Shown: in pieces, positions 19,006 to 27,635 of the stretch | Layout: every line of letters starts with the position of its first letter | Position numbering within the stretch: the stretch's first letter is position 1 | DNA from: Nostoc sp. CHAB 5836 | GTDB taxonomy: Bacteria > Cyanobacteriota > Cyanobacteriia > Cyanobacteriales > Nostocaceae | Reading direction: 5' to 3' | Assembly (NCBI RefSeq): GCF_020829445.1 | Contig: NZ_JAIVFV010000013.1 | Span: forward strand, 1 to 64,000 | Length of the DNA stretch: 64,000 bases | Program-made: the position numbers and the translations under genes | The notes under the pieces: model-generated | What the model was told of the DNA's origin: nothing | Seen by the model: the letters and a program-made list of their open reading frames with translations, nothing else | Databases searched by the model: none

Positions 19006-19048
19006 GGCAGAACGTTTTGGGTCGGGGTCTAAATAAGAGTCACAAAAC
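19006..19048. repeat. 43-bp perfect inverted repeat, right copy
   Basis: Exact reverse complement of 17665-17707. An AGTTTAGGGGTTTAA stretch just before it also matches, inverted, the sequence that follows the left copy. Confidence 0.85.
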
Positions 19049-19089
19049 AAAATTTACTGTCTTCGTAGCGGTAGCGAGTCCGCGAGCGT

Positions 19090-19124
19090 CATTACGAATT
19101 ACGAATTACGAATTACGAATTATT
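19090..19124. repeat. STRR heptamer repeat (AATTACG)
   Basis: Four to five copies of the heptamer in the intergenic part of the second duplicated unit. Confidence 0.8.
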
Positions 19125-19328
19125 TTAAGGGGGAGTAAGAGAATGTTTTAAAAGTCCCAGAAGGTATAATTTTGCTGTTCTGAATTGGGTGAACTTAGAC
19201 GATCAATCAAGGTTTTAGCCATGTACTGAGATACTTTGCTCTGCTAACTACCAGAGCAAAAGACCTTTTTAAAACATCCTCTAAGGGAGATCTCAAAATT
19301 ACTAGGACTTACGCATCATACATATGTA

Positions 19329-19604
19329 CTATACGAAGCTTGGGCTTTTGAGCCATATTGAACACTGAGGACAGTCAATATTGCCACCATCCTGACTAGA
19401 ACTGGTCACAGCCAGGGTACCGTCCTTCTCGAAGCTGAGTACCCCCCGTCCAGCAAAACCCGAAGCTGACTCAAGGCTAATAATGTAAGTAGCAGATTCG
19501 CGCAAACACTTGTTTTCTGAAGCAGTGGCTGCCCCTGAATTGAGAATTGCTGGCATCAGGAGGGAAGCAAATACAGCAGTAGAGAAGATTTTACGAATTG
19601 TCAT
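19329..19604 (-). pseudogene. Truncated paralogue of the small secreted protein
   Basis: 91 codons. The signal peptide and the first half of the mature domain match the 17872-18366 product closely (for example ILNSGAATASENKCL and GTLAVTSSSQDGG), then the frame runs into unrelated sequence and stops. The second half, including the second cysteine region, is gone. A short secreted peptide could still be made, but the domain cannot fold as in the parent. Confidence 0.85.
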
Positions 19605-19786
19605 GGTAGAACTACACTAAAAAATTTAGGTAACTCTACTTAATATACAGATAGTAAGAAACATTATTAGTAAATTTTAGTTAACTCTGGAGAAAAAAGC
19701 TTTATCTCAATTGCGATGACTGCGGGGGGCGTAGCGATCGCAACTGCAAAGCTTGAGTATTATCATTGTCAAGCTTTCTGAAATTG

Positions 19787-19842
19787 GCGATCGCTCAAAG
19801 ATGTCTCCACTGAACAAGCTTTAACAATGTTAAATAATATCC
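19787..19842 (+). pseudogene. Third fragment of the 7TM-HD gene tail
   Basis: Begins at a HIP1 octamer exactly as copy 2 and matches the parent for about 55 bases (CTCAAAGATGTCTCCACTG to AATAATAT) before diverging at CCACTGG. It is a remnant of a third repeat unit. Confidence 0.85.
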
Positions 19843-20314
19843 ACTGGCTAAACTTGATGCTTTGACTGAATAGAAATAGGACTTACGCAATAACTCTCTG
19901 AAACTCTTATTCCTTTGTGTCTTTCTCTAACAAGACGCTGCGCGAATGCGCACTTTGCGGTTCGTTTTTTCATTATTTTGCGTAATACCAATTTAATCTG
20001 AAACTGCATAATAAAGAACCCCACCCTAACCCTCCCCGAAATCGGGGAGGGAACTAGATTTTCCCCTCTCCGCTCTTCGTTCGGGGACTAAGGGGAGCCA
20101 GTGCGGTCTTCTCCCAAGGGGAGACGCCAAAGGCGATGGGGTCTCCCCTTCGTTGTGCATCTGGCGTGTGGGGTTAAATTCTATGCGACTTCACAAAGAA
20201 TTGGTATAAGTCCTAAGAAATAAGAAACTGGGATAAGCACTGTGCATCTCTCTCAAATTCTTACTGCTACGTCACTTGCTCGCTTGAATTTTGAACCGTG
20301 ATCATAGCAAAAAC
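19843..20314. other. Repeat-rich intergenic region
   Basis: No gene. TAGGACTTACGCAATA at 19878 and GGTATAAGTCCTAAG near 20205 are the two ends of a family F relative with a larger insert that contains a CCCTCCCCGAAATCGGGGAGGG hairpin region near 20032. The remainder is low-complexity repeat sequence. Confidence 0.45.
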
Positions 20315-20343
20315 AAAACCGCCCAGAGACTGAGGGCGGTTTT
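20315..20343. terminator. Bidirectional terminator
   Basis: AAAACCGCCC-agagactga-GGGCGGTTTT is a perfect 10-bp stem with A and T runs on both sides. It lies 25 bases beyond the stop of the 20369-20575 gene on the minus strand. Confidence 0.9.
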
Positions 20344-20368
20344 ACTTTTAACTACTGTTGAATACTTA

Positions 20369-20575
20369 CTAACCGAAGATTTTTTTCAACCCATAAGCTG
20401 CTAGTCCTACAACTGCACCTGCGGCTATAACAGGAGCAGCACCAATAGCTACGGCTGTACCACCTACGGCTAAACCCATGCCCCCTACTGTCGCTGCAAC
20501 ACCCGCGCCTGCTGCTGCGCCTGCTGCTGCATAACCTGCTGCTTCTGCTGGATTATTGTCATTATTGTTACTCAT
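20369..20575 (-). CDS. Glycine/alanine-rich small hydrophobic protein (glycine zipper)
   Basis: 68 residues from the ATG at 20575. The acidic/asparagine start MSNNNDNNPAEAAG is followed by two long hydrophobic helices rich in Gly and Ala (GYAAAGAAAGAGVAATVGG and VGGTAVAIGAAPVIAAGAV), ending LKKIFG. This is a glycine-zipper pattern, as in small membrane-inserting peptides and some bacteriocins, but no leader or processing genes are near, so I do not call it a bacteriocin. The dedicated strong terminator suggests a real, well-expressed monocistronic gene. Confidence 0.65.
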   Translation of the reverse strand: MSNNNDNNPAEAAGYAAAGAAAGAGVAATVGGMGLAVGGTAVAIGAAPVIAAGAVVGLAAYGLKKIFG

Positions 20576-20738
20576 TAGTAATACCATTAAGTTAACGTAT
20601 TAATCTTATCTAGTACTAGGTTCAATATTCAACAGTATTCTTCCTGTACTTTTCGTGAATTCTATGTGAACTACAAGAAGACGTACCGAATATCTGGTCA
20701 GTGAGCAACTTAGTTCAACTCAATACCCTTTTAGTAAG

Positions 20739-21182
20739 TTAAGCTTCATCAATAGGCAGTACATTTCGAGGGCGATCGCCTTTTGTACCGTTCAGTCGAG
20801 ATGCCTTAGATTTTGCAGCAGAAGTGGAACTTCCACCCTTTCTAGCAAGTTCAGCCATCCATTTTTTAGTTCCAAATATTCCATTCATCAAAGCAGGAAT
20901 ACTCAAATCTACATCTAGGGTTTTCCAGTGTAATCCTTCACCAGAAGGTGTTACCTCTACTTCTGCTAAGTCCTTGATCGAAGCATCCGCTAGCCCTTGT
21001 CCTACCTCTGAAGGGAACCCAAACATACATTTGTTGGACAAGATAACTATAATCATTCCTAAATAAGCGTCATAAAAAGCACGAGTAGCCCGTGGTTCAG
21101 ATATTGCGATCGCATCTGATTTTGCTCTGGCATTGGCTAGTTTTTCTTTTAATTCTTCTGTAGCCGCAATCTTCTTAACCAT
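20739..21182 (-). CDS. DUF2442 family protein
   Basis: 147 residues. The middle segment (RATRAFYDAYLGMIIVILSN, then VEVTPSGEGLHWKTLDVDLSI) matches the DUF2442 layout, where a GLHWPxLDxDLSV-type strand is the hallmark. The N-terminus is a Lys/Glu/Ala helix and the C-terminus a basic Ser/Lys-rich tail, which could contact DNA. It overlaps the upstream DUF4160 gene by 8 bases. DUF4160-DUF2442 pairs are common and behave genomically like toxin-antitoxin modules; no activity is proven from sequence. Confidence 0.75.
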   Translation of the reverse strand: MVKKIAATEELKEKLANARAKSDAIAISEPRATRAFYDAYLGMIIVILSNKCMFGFPSEVGQGLADASIKDLAEVEVTPSGEGLHWKTLDVDLSIPALMNGIFGTKKWMAELARKGGSSTSAAKSKASRLNGTKGDRPRNVLPIDEA

Positions 21183-21420
21183 GATATTCTCGCCACTTTT
21201 TTAGTAGTTCCAATTGGTGATCCGCGACTAACTGTAAGGCTTTCACCGCATCTTTATCACTCATTCCTGGGGATACCGAAACCCACTCTGGAGCTAGGTT
21301 TTCATCTCCTATATTGATTTTTGCCTCTCCGCCCCCCTTAAAAACATGGACATGAGCAGGAATATGATCGTTAAGGTAGATACGAACCTCAAAACCGCCT
21401 TTTCTTAAAATTGCTGGCAT
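21175..21420 (-). CDS. DUF4160 family protein
   Basis: 81 residues, starting MPAILRKGGFEVRIYLNDHI and continuing PAHVHVFKGGGEAKINIG, the signature of DUF4160: PAHVHV with two histidines, then an acidic strand and a helix LELLKKWREYHG. First gene of a two-gene operon with the DUF2442 gene. It may be the toxin-like partner, but the biochemical role is unknown. Confidence 0.8.
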   Translation of the reverse strand: MPAILRKGGFEVRIYLNDHIPAHVHVFKGGGEAKINIGDENLAPEWVSVSPGMSDKDAVKALQLVADHQLELLKKWREYHG

Positions 21421-21885
21421 TTGATATCTTATTTTATCAGATATAACCTAAGCCCTTGGGTTTATCAACAGAGCGAGTAATTGCTATTCTTTTATCACCT
21501 CTGTAGTGCTTTATGGGGAAAGAGTTTTCCCAATATTCAAAAGCTTAAGTATTATCGTTGTCAAGCTTTCTGAAATTGGCGATCGCTCCTTCAACAATAG
21601 ATGTTGTAATTTACGTGTATATACGGTTCTTAATTGCATTGAATACAGGCCTAACCCCCAGCCCGGAGAGTAAGCCTCAAAACCTATCTCTTTTTAGGAG
21701 ATAGGTTTTGGGAGAGGTCAGAGTGTATTCCATAGGAGCCAGAAGGACTATAGTATAATTATTGACCTTAACGGATTTCGGGTTGACACTTTATAGACTG
21801 GCTGAAAATTCCTAATTTTATGCGGAATTGATACCATCGCCACTGAAGTTGATAGCAGCAACATCATTTGATATAAGCAAAATTT
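21421..21885. other. Intergenic region with a duplication breakpoint and a hairpin
   Basis: No gene. At 21541-21586 the sequence AAGCTTAAGTATTATCGTTG, then TCAAGCTTTCTGAAATTG and a HIP1 octamer (21579-21586), repeats the end of the duplicated units at 18746 and 19787, but here it continues into other sequence. A hairpin of AAAACCTATCTC and its complement lies at 21680-21711. Confidence 0.6.
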
Positions 21886-22491
21886 ATGAACACAACCAAG
21901 AAACATTTTTTACCCCTTATTTTTCTGACAATGATTGTCAGCGTCAGCAGTTGTAGTTTTAACCCCAGCGCTGGTAATATTGACAGCGCGAGGCTATCCC
22001 CTACCACAACAGGGACGAATAGCCCATCATCTCAGGCTCCCAGACAAATTCCTAGCGTAGCTCAGTTGAGAGAAAAATCTCCTAATCAAGAATTTCTTAA
22101 GGAAAATAGGCCTTCCTCATCAACTTCTAAAGCTGCCACTAGCACAGCTACCAACGTGACACTATACACAAGTGATACTCAATGCCAAGAACTAATTCCA
22201 GAAAAGGTTTCAGTAGCAGCCAAGGAACCAGTGACAAATGTAGTGAGTAAAATCTTAGAAAAACGAGATACAAGCGACTTTAGCTTATCTGGGTATCGTG
22301 TCAACATCAAAAATGGCATTGCTACAGTCGATTTGCGAATATCTCCTGAGTCAAAGCGGCAAATAGCTTCTCTTTCTAGTTGTGAACAGTTTGCTCTGTT
22401 TGGCAGCCTCCGCAAAACCCTAACAAGTAATGCTCAATGGAATATTAAAGAGGTTCGCTTCACCGAGCGAGGAGAAGACATTGTTCTTTAG
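21886..22491 (+). CDS. Lipoprotein with GerMN domain
   Basis: 201 residues. The N-terminus has a hydrophobic signal and the lipobox VSSC (cysteine near residue 23), so the protein should be lipid-anchored to the membrane. A Ser/Thr/Pro-rich linker follows. The C-terminal 100 residues (VTLYTSDTQCQELIPEKVSV to FTERGEDIVL) match a GerMN domain, the beta-alpha fold of spore germination protein GerM, which in non-sporulators occurs in envelope lipoproteins of unknown function. Monocistronic, just upstream of a tRNA gene. Confidence 0.8.
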   Translation: MNTTKKHFLPLIFLTMIVSVSSCSFNPSAGNIDSARLSPTTTGTNSPSSQAPRQIPSVAQLREKSPNQEFLKENRPSSSTSKAATSTATNVTLYTSDTQCQELIPEKVSVAAKEPVTNVVSKILEKRDTSDFSLSGYRVNIKNGIATVDLRISPESKRQIASLSSCEQFALFGSLRKTLTSNAQWNIKEVRFTERGEDIVL

Positions 22492-22662
22492 TTAAATATG
22501 GTACTAAATGCTGTGATCTGTGAGCTAAAAAAACGTCCCAATCTGAACAGCGACAGGACTCATGCATCAGCAGTTGCCAAAACAGTCTATGTTCAAGTCG
22601 ATTGAAAATAGCTGTAAATAGTGGTATGCTCAATTTGGTCTCTAAATTTATGGCAGCAGTTC

Positions 22663-22734
22663 GCGGGTGTAATTCAGTGGTAGAATTTCACTTTCCCAAG
22701 GTGAATGTCGTGGGTTCGAGTCCCATCGCCCGCT
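22663..22734 (+). tRNA. tRNA-Gly (anticodon CCC)
   Basis: A complete cloverleaf can be drawn: acceptor GCGGGTG with CGCCCGC, D-arm with AGTGGTAGAA, anticodon stem TCACT/GGTGA around loop TTCCCAA (anticodon CCC), and T-arm GTGGG-TTCGAGT-CCCAT. CCA is not encoded. The stem ends and the T-loop leave little doubt. Confidence 0.95.
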
Positions 22735-22812
22735 TTGGATAATTGTAGATTGCCAAATTAGATCTTTGCGTTGACAAATTAAGTTCAGTTTTTTTGGCGG
22801 GAATGGTAAGCA

Positions 22813-23379
22813 ATGCTTTCAGAACGTTTTACCGCAGCCCTCACCTACGCCACACAACTGCACGCCAACCAAGTTCGTAAAGGTTCAGGTGTTCCCTACA
22901 TTGCCCATTTATTAGGTGTGGCCAGTATTGCTTTAGAATACGGGGCAAATGAAGATGAAGCGATCGCAGCTCTGTTACACGATGCGATCGAAGACCAAGG
23001 TGGCGCCGCAACACGGGAAGAAATTTGCCGCCGCTTTGGTGATCATGTAACGGCAATTGTACATGGTTGTACTGATGCTGATACAACTCCAAAACCCCCT
23101 TGGCGACAGCGTAAGGAGGCATACATTGCTCATATTCCTACCGCTTCTCCATCAGTTCTCCTCGTGTCGTTAGCCGATAAACTTTACAATGCTCAGTCTA
23201 TTCTCAAAGATTATCGCGTTTTGGGCGAATCACTTTGGGAACGTTTTCAGGGTCGTAAAGAAGGTACTCTTTGGTATTATCGGGCGCTTGTGGATGCCTT
23301 TAGGAAGACTGGAACCACCGTGATCATTGAAGAATTAGAACGGGTTGTTGCACAGATTGAGGTATTAGCATCTCGATGA
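22813..23379 (+). CDS. HD-domain hydrolase of the SpoT/MESH1 type
   Basis: 188 residues. The HD fold is recognisable from FTAALTYATQLHANQVRKGS, then VPYIAHLLGVASI, the metal pair in LLHDAIEDQGG, and the downstream LVSLADKLYNAQSI block that corresponds to the second ppGpp-hydrolase motif. Stand-alone proteins of this kind are small alarmone hydrolase homologues; substrate specificity cannot be decided from sequence. It follows the tRNA-Gly gene by about 80 bases. Confidence 0.85.
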   Translation: MLSERFTAALTYATQLHANQVRKGSGVPYIAHLLGVASIALEYGANEDEAIAALLHDAIEDQGGAATREEICRRFGDHVTAIVHGCTDADTTPKPPWRQRKEAYIAHIPTASPSVLLVSLADKLYNAQSILKDYRVLGESLWERFQGRKEGTLWYYRALVDAFRKTGTTVIIEELERVVAQIEVLASR

Positions 23380-23777
23380 CACCAATTCGCAATTCGCAAA
23401 TCTTTTCCCTCATCGCCAGCCCCTCTCCCATGTTTGGGAGAGGGGAGACATAATTCTAGTTCCCCGAATCCCATGTTTGGGATTCGGGGTTAGGGGATGA
23501 GGGCTATCAATAGTCATAGTCATGTGCCAATACAGTTCAGTTAAGGCTAAAACTCTTTGCCAAAGTCAATTTTTTTAACGAACCGCATTCGCGCAGCGTC
23601 TCGTCAGAGAAGGACGCAAAGAAAGAGAAGAAAGAGGACAAAGAAATGCTTAACCCAACTGTATTGAGTCATATGCCTCACAAACAAGTTTTAGCTTTTA
23701 AATTCTCTCTCTAGATAAAAAATCTTTCTCTCGGGAGATAGGTGTACTTACATTATTATGGCTGCTATGTTACTAAT
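23380..23777. other. Intergenic region with hairpins
   Basis: No gene. Two hairpins lie close together: CTCTCCCATGTTTGGGAGAG near 23424 and a longer one around CCGAATCCCATGTTTGGG then ATTCGG near 23464. They could serve as terminators, but they resemble dispersed repeats. Confidence 0.5.
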
Positions 23778-24305
23778 ATGACAATCGTAAAACAAAACAC
23801 CCTAAATACAACTCTAAGTCCTTCAATAAGTTCTCCAGAAAACTTGGCAGAAAAGTATATGGAAGCAGAGCGTATGCATGATGTTCTGCTTTTACTGCAA
23901 AACTTGGTTAACAGTGAAGAAGCCACTGTGAAACTAATTCTGGATTGTCTTTATGATGTTGGTTCAGTCAATCTTATCAACCAAAAGCTTCCCTTGAAGC
24001 CTCTAAACAGGGTGATGAAATTAATTGCTCGAATGTCTAAACCCGTTTTTAGAACCTTAGCCTTAAATTGGTTTAAAAAAAACTGTCCGCAACTAATTAC
24101 TAATTGGCTATATACGCAGGTTTCTTTTGTAAATCTCCTTAATAAACCTGAACAAGTGGCTATTGAAGTTACAAAACTACAACCATATCCCATATCACAG
24201 ACAGAAAATCTGAGTCAAGAAATTAAAAATCTGCGCTACCAGGTCAGATGGTTAGCTGGGATTTCAATAATTGCGATCGCTGTTTTAGGAATAACAGCCA
24301 CTTAG
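23778..24305 (+). CDS. Unrecognised protein with a C-terminal membrane anchor
   Basis: About 175 residues from the ATG at 23778; a GTG at 23742 would add twelve residues. The body is helical (EKYMEAERMHDVLLLLQNLV to a basic KPLNRVMKLIARMSKP segment), followed by a polar region and a single hydrophobic C-terminal segment (WLAGISIIAIAVLGITAT) that would tail-anchor it in a membrane. I do not recognise the family. It lies upstream of CheR, separated by a heptamer repeat, so a shared transcript is possible. Confidence 0.6.
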   Translation: MTIVKQNTLNTTLSPSISSPENLAEKYMEAERMHDVLLLLQNLVNSEEATVKLILDCLYDVGSVNLINQKLPLKPLNRVMKLIARMSKPVFRTLALNWFKKNCPQLITNWLYTQVSFVNLLNKPEQVAIEVTKLQPYPISQTENLSQEIKNLRYQVRWLAGISIIAIAVLGITAT

Positions 24306-24416
24306 TACAGCATTTCATAAATCCGTGACGAATTGAGAGGCAACTACAGTGATATATTTAAATTTCCCCAAGTCCAGCATTATTTTTTAAAAAAGCTCAT
24401 TCATACCTGGGGTAAT

Positions 24417-24450
24417 AATTACGAATTACGAATTACGAATTACGAATTAT
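24417..24450. repeat. STRR heptamer repeat directly before cheR
   Basis: Nearly five copies of AATTACG that end one base before the ATG at 24452. The repeat occupies the place where a ribosome site would normally be. Confidence 0.9.
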
Positions 24451-24451
24451 T

Positions 24452-25288
24452 ATGCCTTTGCCCAAACCGATCTTGGAGGACATCGAAATACATCTACTTT
24501 TGGAAGGGGTGTATCAGTACTACGGTTATGACTTTCGTAATTATGCTATTTCCTCACTCAAGCGCCGGATTCAGAGCTTCATACACTTAGAGGGGTTAGC
24601 AAATGTTTCTGCATTGCAAGAGCGGTTACTTCACAACCGTGCCTATTTGGAACGATTTTTGCTTGCTCTGACGGTGAATGTAACATCAATGTTTCGTGAT
24701 CCCAGCTTTTATAACACCTTTAGAAATCAAGTTATCCCCTTCTTGCAAACCTACCCGTTTATTCGCATCTGGCACGCTGGATGCTCGACTGGTGAGGAGG
24801 TTTACTCAATGGCGATTTTACTGCAAGAAGAAGGACTTTACCACCGTTGCCGCATATATGCCACTGATACTAACGAGAAGGTATTACAAAATGCAAAAAG
24901 TGGTATTTTCTCGCTGAAACTAATGCAGGAATATACTCACCTTTATCTGAAAGCAGGGGGAAAAAAGTCCTTCTCAGAGTATTATACAGCAGCTTATGAT
25001 AACGCTATTTTTAGAACATCACTAAGAGAAAATATTGTTTTTGCCCAGCATAATTTAGCAACTGACAGTTCTTTTAATGAGTTTAATGTTATCCTTTGTC
25101 GTAACGTCCTCATATATTTCAATCAGGTACTTCAAAAGCAGGTACATGAACTATTTTATAATAGCCTTTGCACTTTTGGCATCTTGGGTTTAGGAAGGCA
25201 AGAATCTATGAGATTCACCCCCTATGAGCAGTACTATGAAGAGATAATGAAGGGTGAGAAAATATATAAGAAAATTGCAGGTACTTGA
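24452..25288 (+). CDS. CheR-type protein glutamate methyltransferase
   Basis: 278 residues. The N-terminal helical CheR_N domain (YYGYDFRNYAISSLKRRI) and the SAM-binding domain are recognisable: VTSMFRDPSFY, IRIWHAGCSTGEEVYSMAI, IYATDTNEKVLQNAKSGIF and VILCRNVLIYFN. It should transfer methyl groups from SAM to glutamates of a chemoreceptor-like protein. No receptor, CheB or CheA gene is nearby. The start codon directly follows a heptamer repeat and has no Shine-Dalgarno sequence. Confidence 0.9.
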   Translation: MPLPKPILEDIEIHLLLEGVYQYYGYDFRNYAISSLKRRIQSFIHLEGLANVSALQERLLHNRAYLERFLLALTVNVTSMFRDPSFYNTFRNQVIPFLQTYPFIRIWHAGCSTGEEVYSMAILLQEEGLYHRCRIYATDTNEKVLQNAKSGIFSLKLMQEYTHLYLKAGGKKSFSEYYTAAYDNAIFRTSLRENIVFAQHNLATDSSFNEFNVILCRNVLIYFNQVLQKQVHELFYNSLCTFGILGLGRQESMRFTPYEQYYEEIMKGEKIYKKIAGT

Positions 25289-25350
25289 AGAAAACACTCT
25301 GAATGAGGAACTGAATTATCAATTATGAATTAATGCTCGTGAAATCACTA

Positions 25351-25453
25351 TAGCGTTTCCTAATCACATGAGGTATATCGAAAGCTCCCTCTTTGCTTGC
25401 TCTTAGGGGGTTGGGGGTGGGGTTCTTGTACCTCACTGAATTGAGAACCGCTA
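25351..25453. mobile_element. MITE family D
   Basis: Begins TAGCGTTTCC and ends GAACCGCTA, with inner GAGGTA and GTACCTCACT as a second inverted pair; flanked by TA at 25349-25350 and 25454-25455. The nested copy at 61955-62045 has the same ends. Confidence 0.75.
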
Positions 25454-25512
25454 TAATGCCCAATGCTAGAGGAACCACTAGTGTCGCAATACTACACGCT
25501 TTGTGAATATTC

Positions 25513-25587
25513 GTAGGTTGGGTTGAGGCAATGCGTTACCCAACAAACCCATGAAAATGTTGGGTTTCGTTCCTCAACCCAACCTAC
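25513..25587. repeat. Palindromic dispersed repeat
   Basis: GTAGGTTGGGTTGAGG and CCTCAACCCAACCTAC are perfect inverted ends, with a second inner pair (CCCAACAAACCC / TGTTGGGTTT). The same repeat, interrupted by family E, occurs at 52751-53041. Confidence 0.8.
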
Positions 25588-25769
25588 AAATTTCTATTTT
25601 TTATGCAAAACCTACGCAGTATTGACTAGTGTCGGACTTTCTCATCCCCAAAGTTATGTTGAGATGGCACAGTTGTTCCTATACAAATTAGAGCATGGTG
25701 ATGTTGACTTATTTAGCGTTGCCCCCTGAGAATTTTGCGATGGCGATGTAGTTGATAAGTAGTAATTGG

Positions 25770-27365
25770 CTATTGCTGTTGAGTAGGAAGATTTCGGAAA
25801 CCTAAATCTTTGAGGATTGTTCGAGCTGCAACTTCACCTGTTCTACAACCCCCTTCCATATACCCTTGGTAAGACAAAGAGCAGTGTTCGCCAGCAAAAA
25901 ATAGATTACCTACACGTTGTTGTTCAACTCCAGCTATGCTCGTCCACTGTCCAACTAAATAGCAAGTATAGGAGGCTCGTGTATATTGCTCTCCAGTCCA
26001 ATAGGTGCGAATGGCTTCACCTTGGCGCAAGTTTTTAATTCCAGGGAAAATCTGATCTAATTGTGGTAACAGTATTTGGGCTTGAGACTCTGCTGAACCT
26101 TTACCCAAAGATAAACCATGTTCACCACCAGTAAAATTAATAATCACACCTTTGGAACCTTTTTGGTAGCGACTGGCTTCCCAGGTGTTTTGAAATCCTG
26201 TATCAGTAAATGTTGCTGCTGTCGAATTATACTGAGTGCGCCACAATTTTTGTCGATAGGCTGTAATTAATTTTGCATTTGTACCATATCCTAGTTCTGC
26301 GATCGCTTTCTGTTTAATTGCTGGTAAATTGACTTTTAACTTCACTAAACGCAAAGTGCTAAAAGGTAGTGTCAATAAAATTCTTTCATAAGTACGATCA
26401 AAAGTTTTATAACCAGACCGTAAACTAACTCGATAGCGACCATCAGGACGGATACTGATAGCTTCCAATTCTGTTTCCGTTTCTATAAAATAAGCTAAGG
26501 AATTGGCTAGTAGACGGGGTACTTGGTCGTTACCACCACGAATAGTATAACGTTCATCGCTTTCGCCGTAGACTGAGAATCTATCAGTGTTAGTACCAAT
26601 CAAAAACACTAGATTCAAACAGGATTGTTCTGCTGCTTCTCGACCATATTCGGTAGTATAAGAAACATCCAGCATTTCTTGCAGAATCGGATTAATTTGT
26701 GCTTGCTTTAAATATTCTGTAATAGAGGTATTATCTAAAGCGAAAGTTGCCTGATTGTAAGAGCGATAAGTTACATCTCCATCGCCAATAGCAACTAAAT
26801 CCTCCTCAATTTTCTGTGCTAAAGGAATGAAGTAATTAATAATTTCTAGTTCGGGAATTTTGCGTCCTTGAAAGTACCATGTTTCTGGCACTAATCCCTG
26901 ATCATTAGCGAGTAAATCAACTATTGTTAAACCCAGTTCTTCAGCAAGCGATCGCAATTTCGTATGATCTGTATCAATAAATTCTCCACCTAGTTCCACA
27001 GTGACGCCAGTACCTGCTGTGTTGGCTAAACTCCGTATCCGACCACCAACACGGTTCCTCGCCTCAATGATATCTACAGTCACCCCAGCTTGCCGGAGGC
27101 GGTAGGCAGCAGTCAAGCCAGCAATTCCCGCACCTACCACCAGCACTTTGGGAATTGTCGCAAAAGCCGCAGAATCGCGTCCATTATGCCAGCTAGCTGT
27201 AGCTAATGCACTTGCTAATCCCAAACCTCCATACAGTAAGCGACGACGGGTAGTTTTTTGTTTTAAAATATCAACTATTTCATCCGTGGGAATGCCAGTT
27301 TTGATCGATGCCCTTGCAATTTTATAAGCGCGTTGCAAAGATACCATTAGTGTAGACCTAGCCAT
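25770..27365 (-). CDS. Flavin-dependent amine oxidase
   Basis: About 531 residues. An N-terminal twin-arginine-type signal (TTRRRLLYGGLGLASALATA) suggests export. The FAD-binding Rossmann motif KVLVVGAGIAGLTAAYRLR and the RNRVGGRIRS segment follow. The C-terminal flavin motif LFFAGEHCSLSYQGYMEGG closes the fold, as in L-amino-acid/monoamine oxidases. The product of such enzymes is the oxo acid or aldehyde with ammonia and hydrogen peroxide. I prefer the ATG at 27365 to one ten codons upstream. The true substrate is unknown. Confidence 0.85.
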   Translation of the reverse strand: MARSTLMVSLQRAYKIARASIKTGIPTDEIVDILKQKTTRRRLLYGGLGLASALATASWHNGRDSAAFATIPKVLVVGAGIAGLTAAYRLRQAGVTVDIIEARNRVGGRIRSLANTAGTGVTVELGGEFIDTDHTKLRSLAEELGLTIVDLLANDQGLVPETWYFQGRKIPELEIINYFIPLAQKIEEDLVAIGDGDVTYRSYNQATFALDNTSITEYLKQAQINPILQEMLDVSYTTEYGREAAEQSCLNLVFLIGTNTDRFSVYGESDERYTIRGGNDQVPRLLANSLAYFIETETELEAISIRPDGRYRVSLRSGYKTFDRTYERILLTLPFSTLRLVKLKVNLPAIKQKAIAELGYGTNAKLITAYRQKLWRTQYNSTAATFTDTGFQNTWEASRYQKGSKGVIINFTGGEHGLSLGKGSAESQAQILLPQLDQIFPGIKNLRQGEAIRTYWTGEQYTRASYTCYLVGQWTSIAGVEQQRVGNLFFAGEHCSLSYQGYMEGGCRTGEVAARTILKDLGFRNLPTQQQ

Positions 27366-27635
27366 TGATACACCTCTAGTTTTACTAATTTCCAAATAAT
27401 TAATATTAATAATTCCTCATTCGGCAGAACTTTCACGTAAGTAGAATAACTTACGCAAAAATAGGTAAAAGCCTTATTGTCACGTAGAAAAATTTGATGA
27501 ATTGCCCTGAGGGCGCGTAGTTTTGCGTAAGTTATAAGTAGATCCGATCGCACCGGAGAATGTACACTAGTAAGCACGGAAATCCCTTACTACAAACATT
27601 TAATTATTCATGTTAACTCAGTTATAACAACAGTT

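Noticed and set aside
25523-25729. 68-codon plus-strand frame
   Set aside because: Its first half lies in a dispersed palindrome, and there is no ribosome site or family similarity.
27347-27577. 76-codon minus-strand frame upstream of the amine oxidase
   Set aside because: It overlaps the amine oxidase start, has no ribosome site and no recognisable domain.
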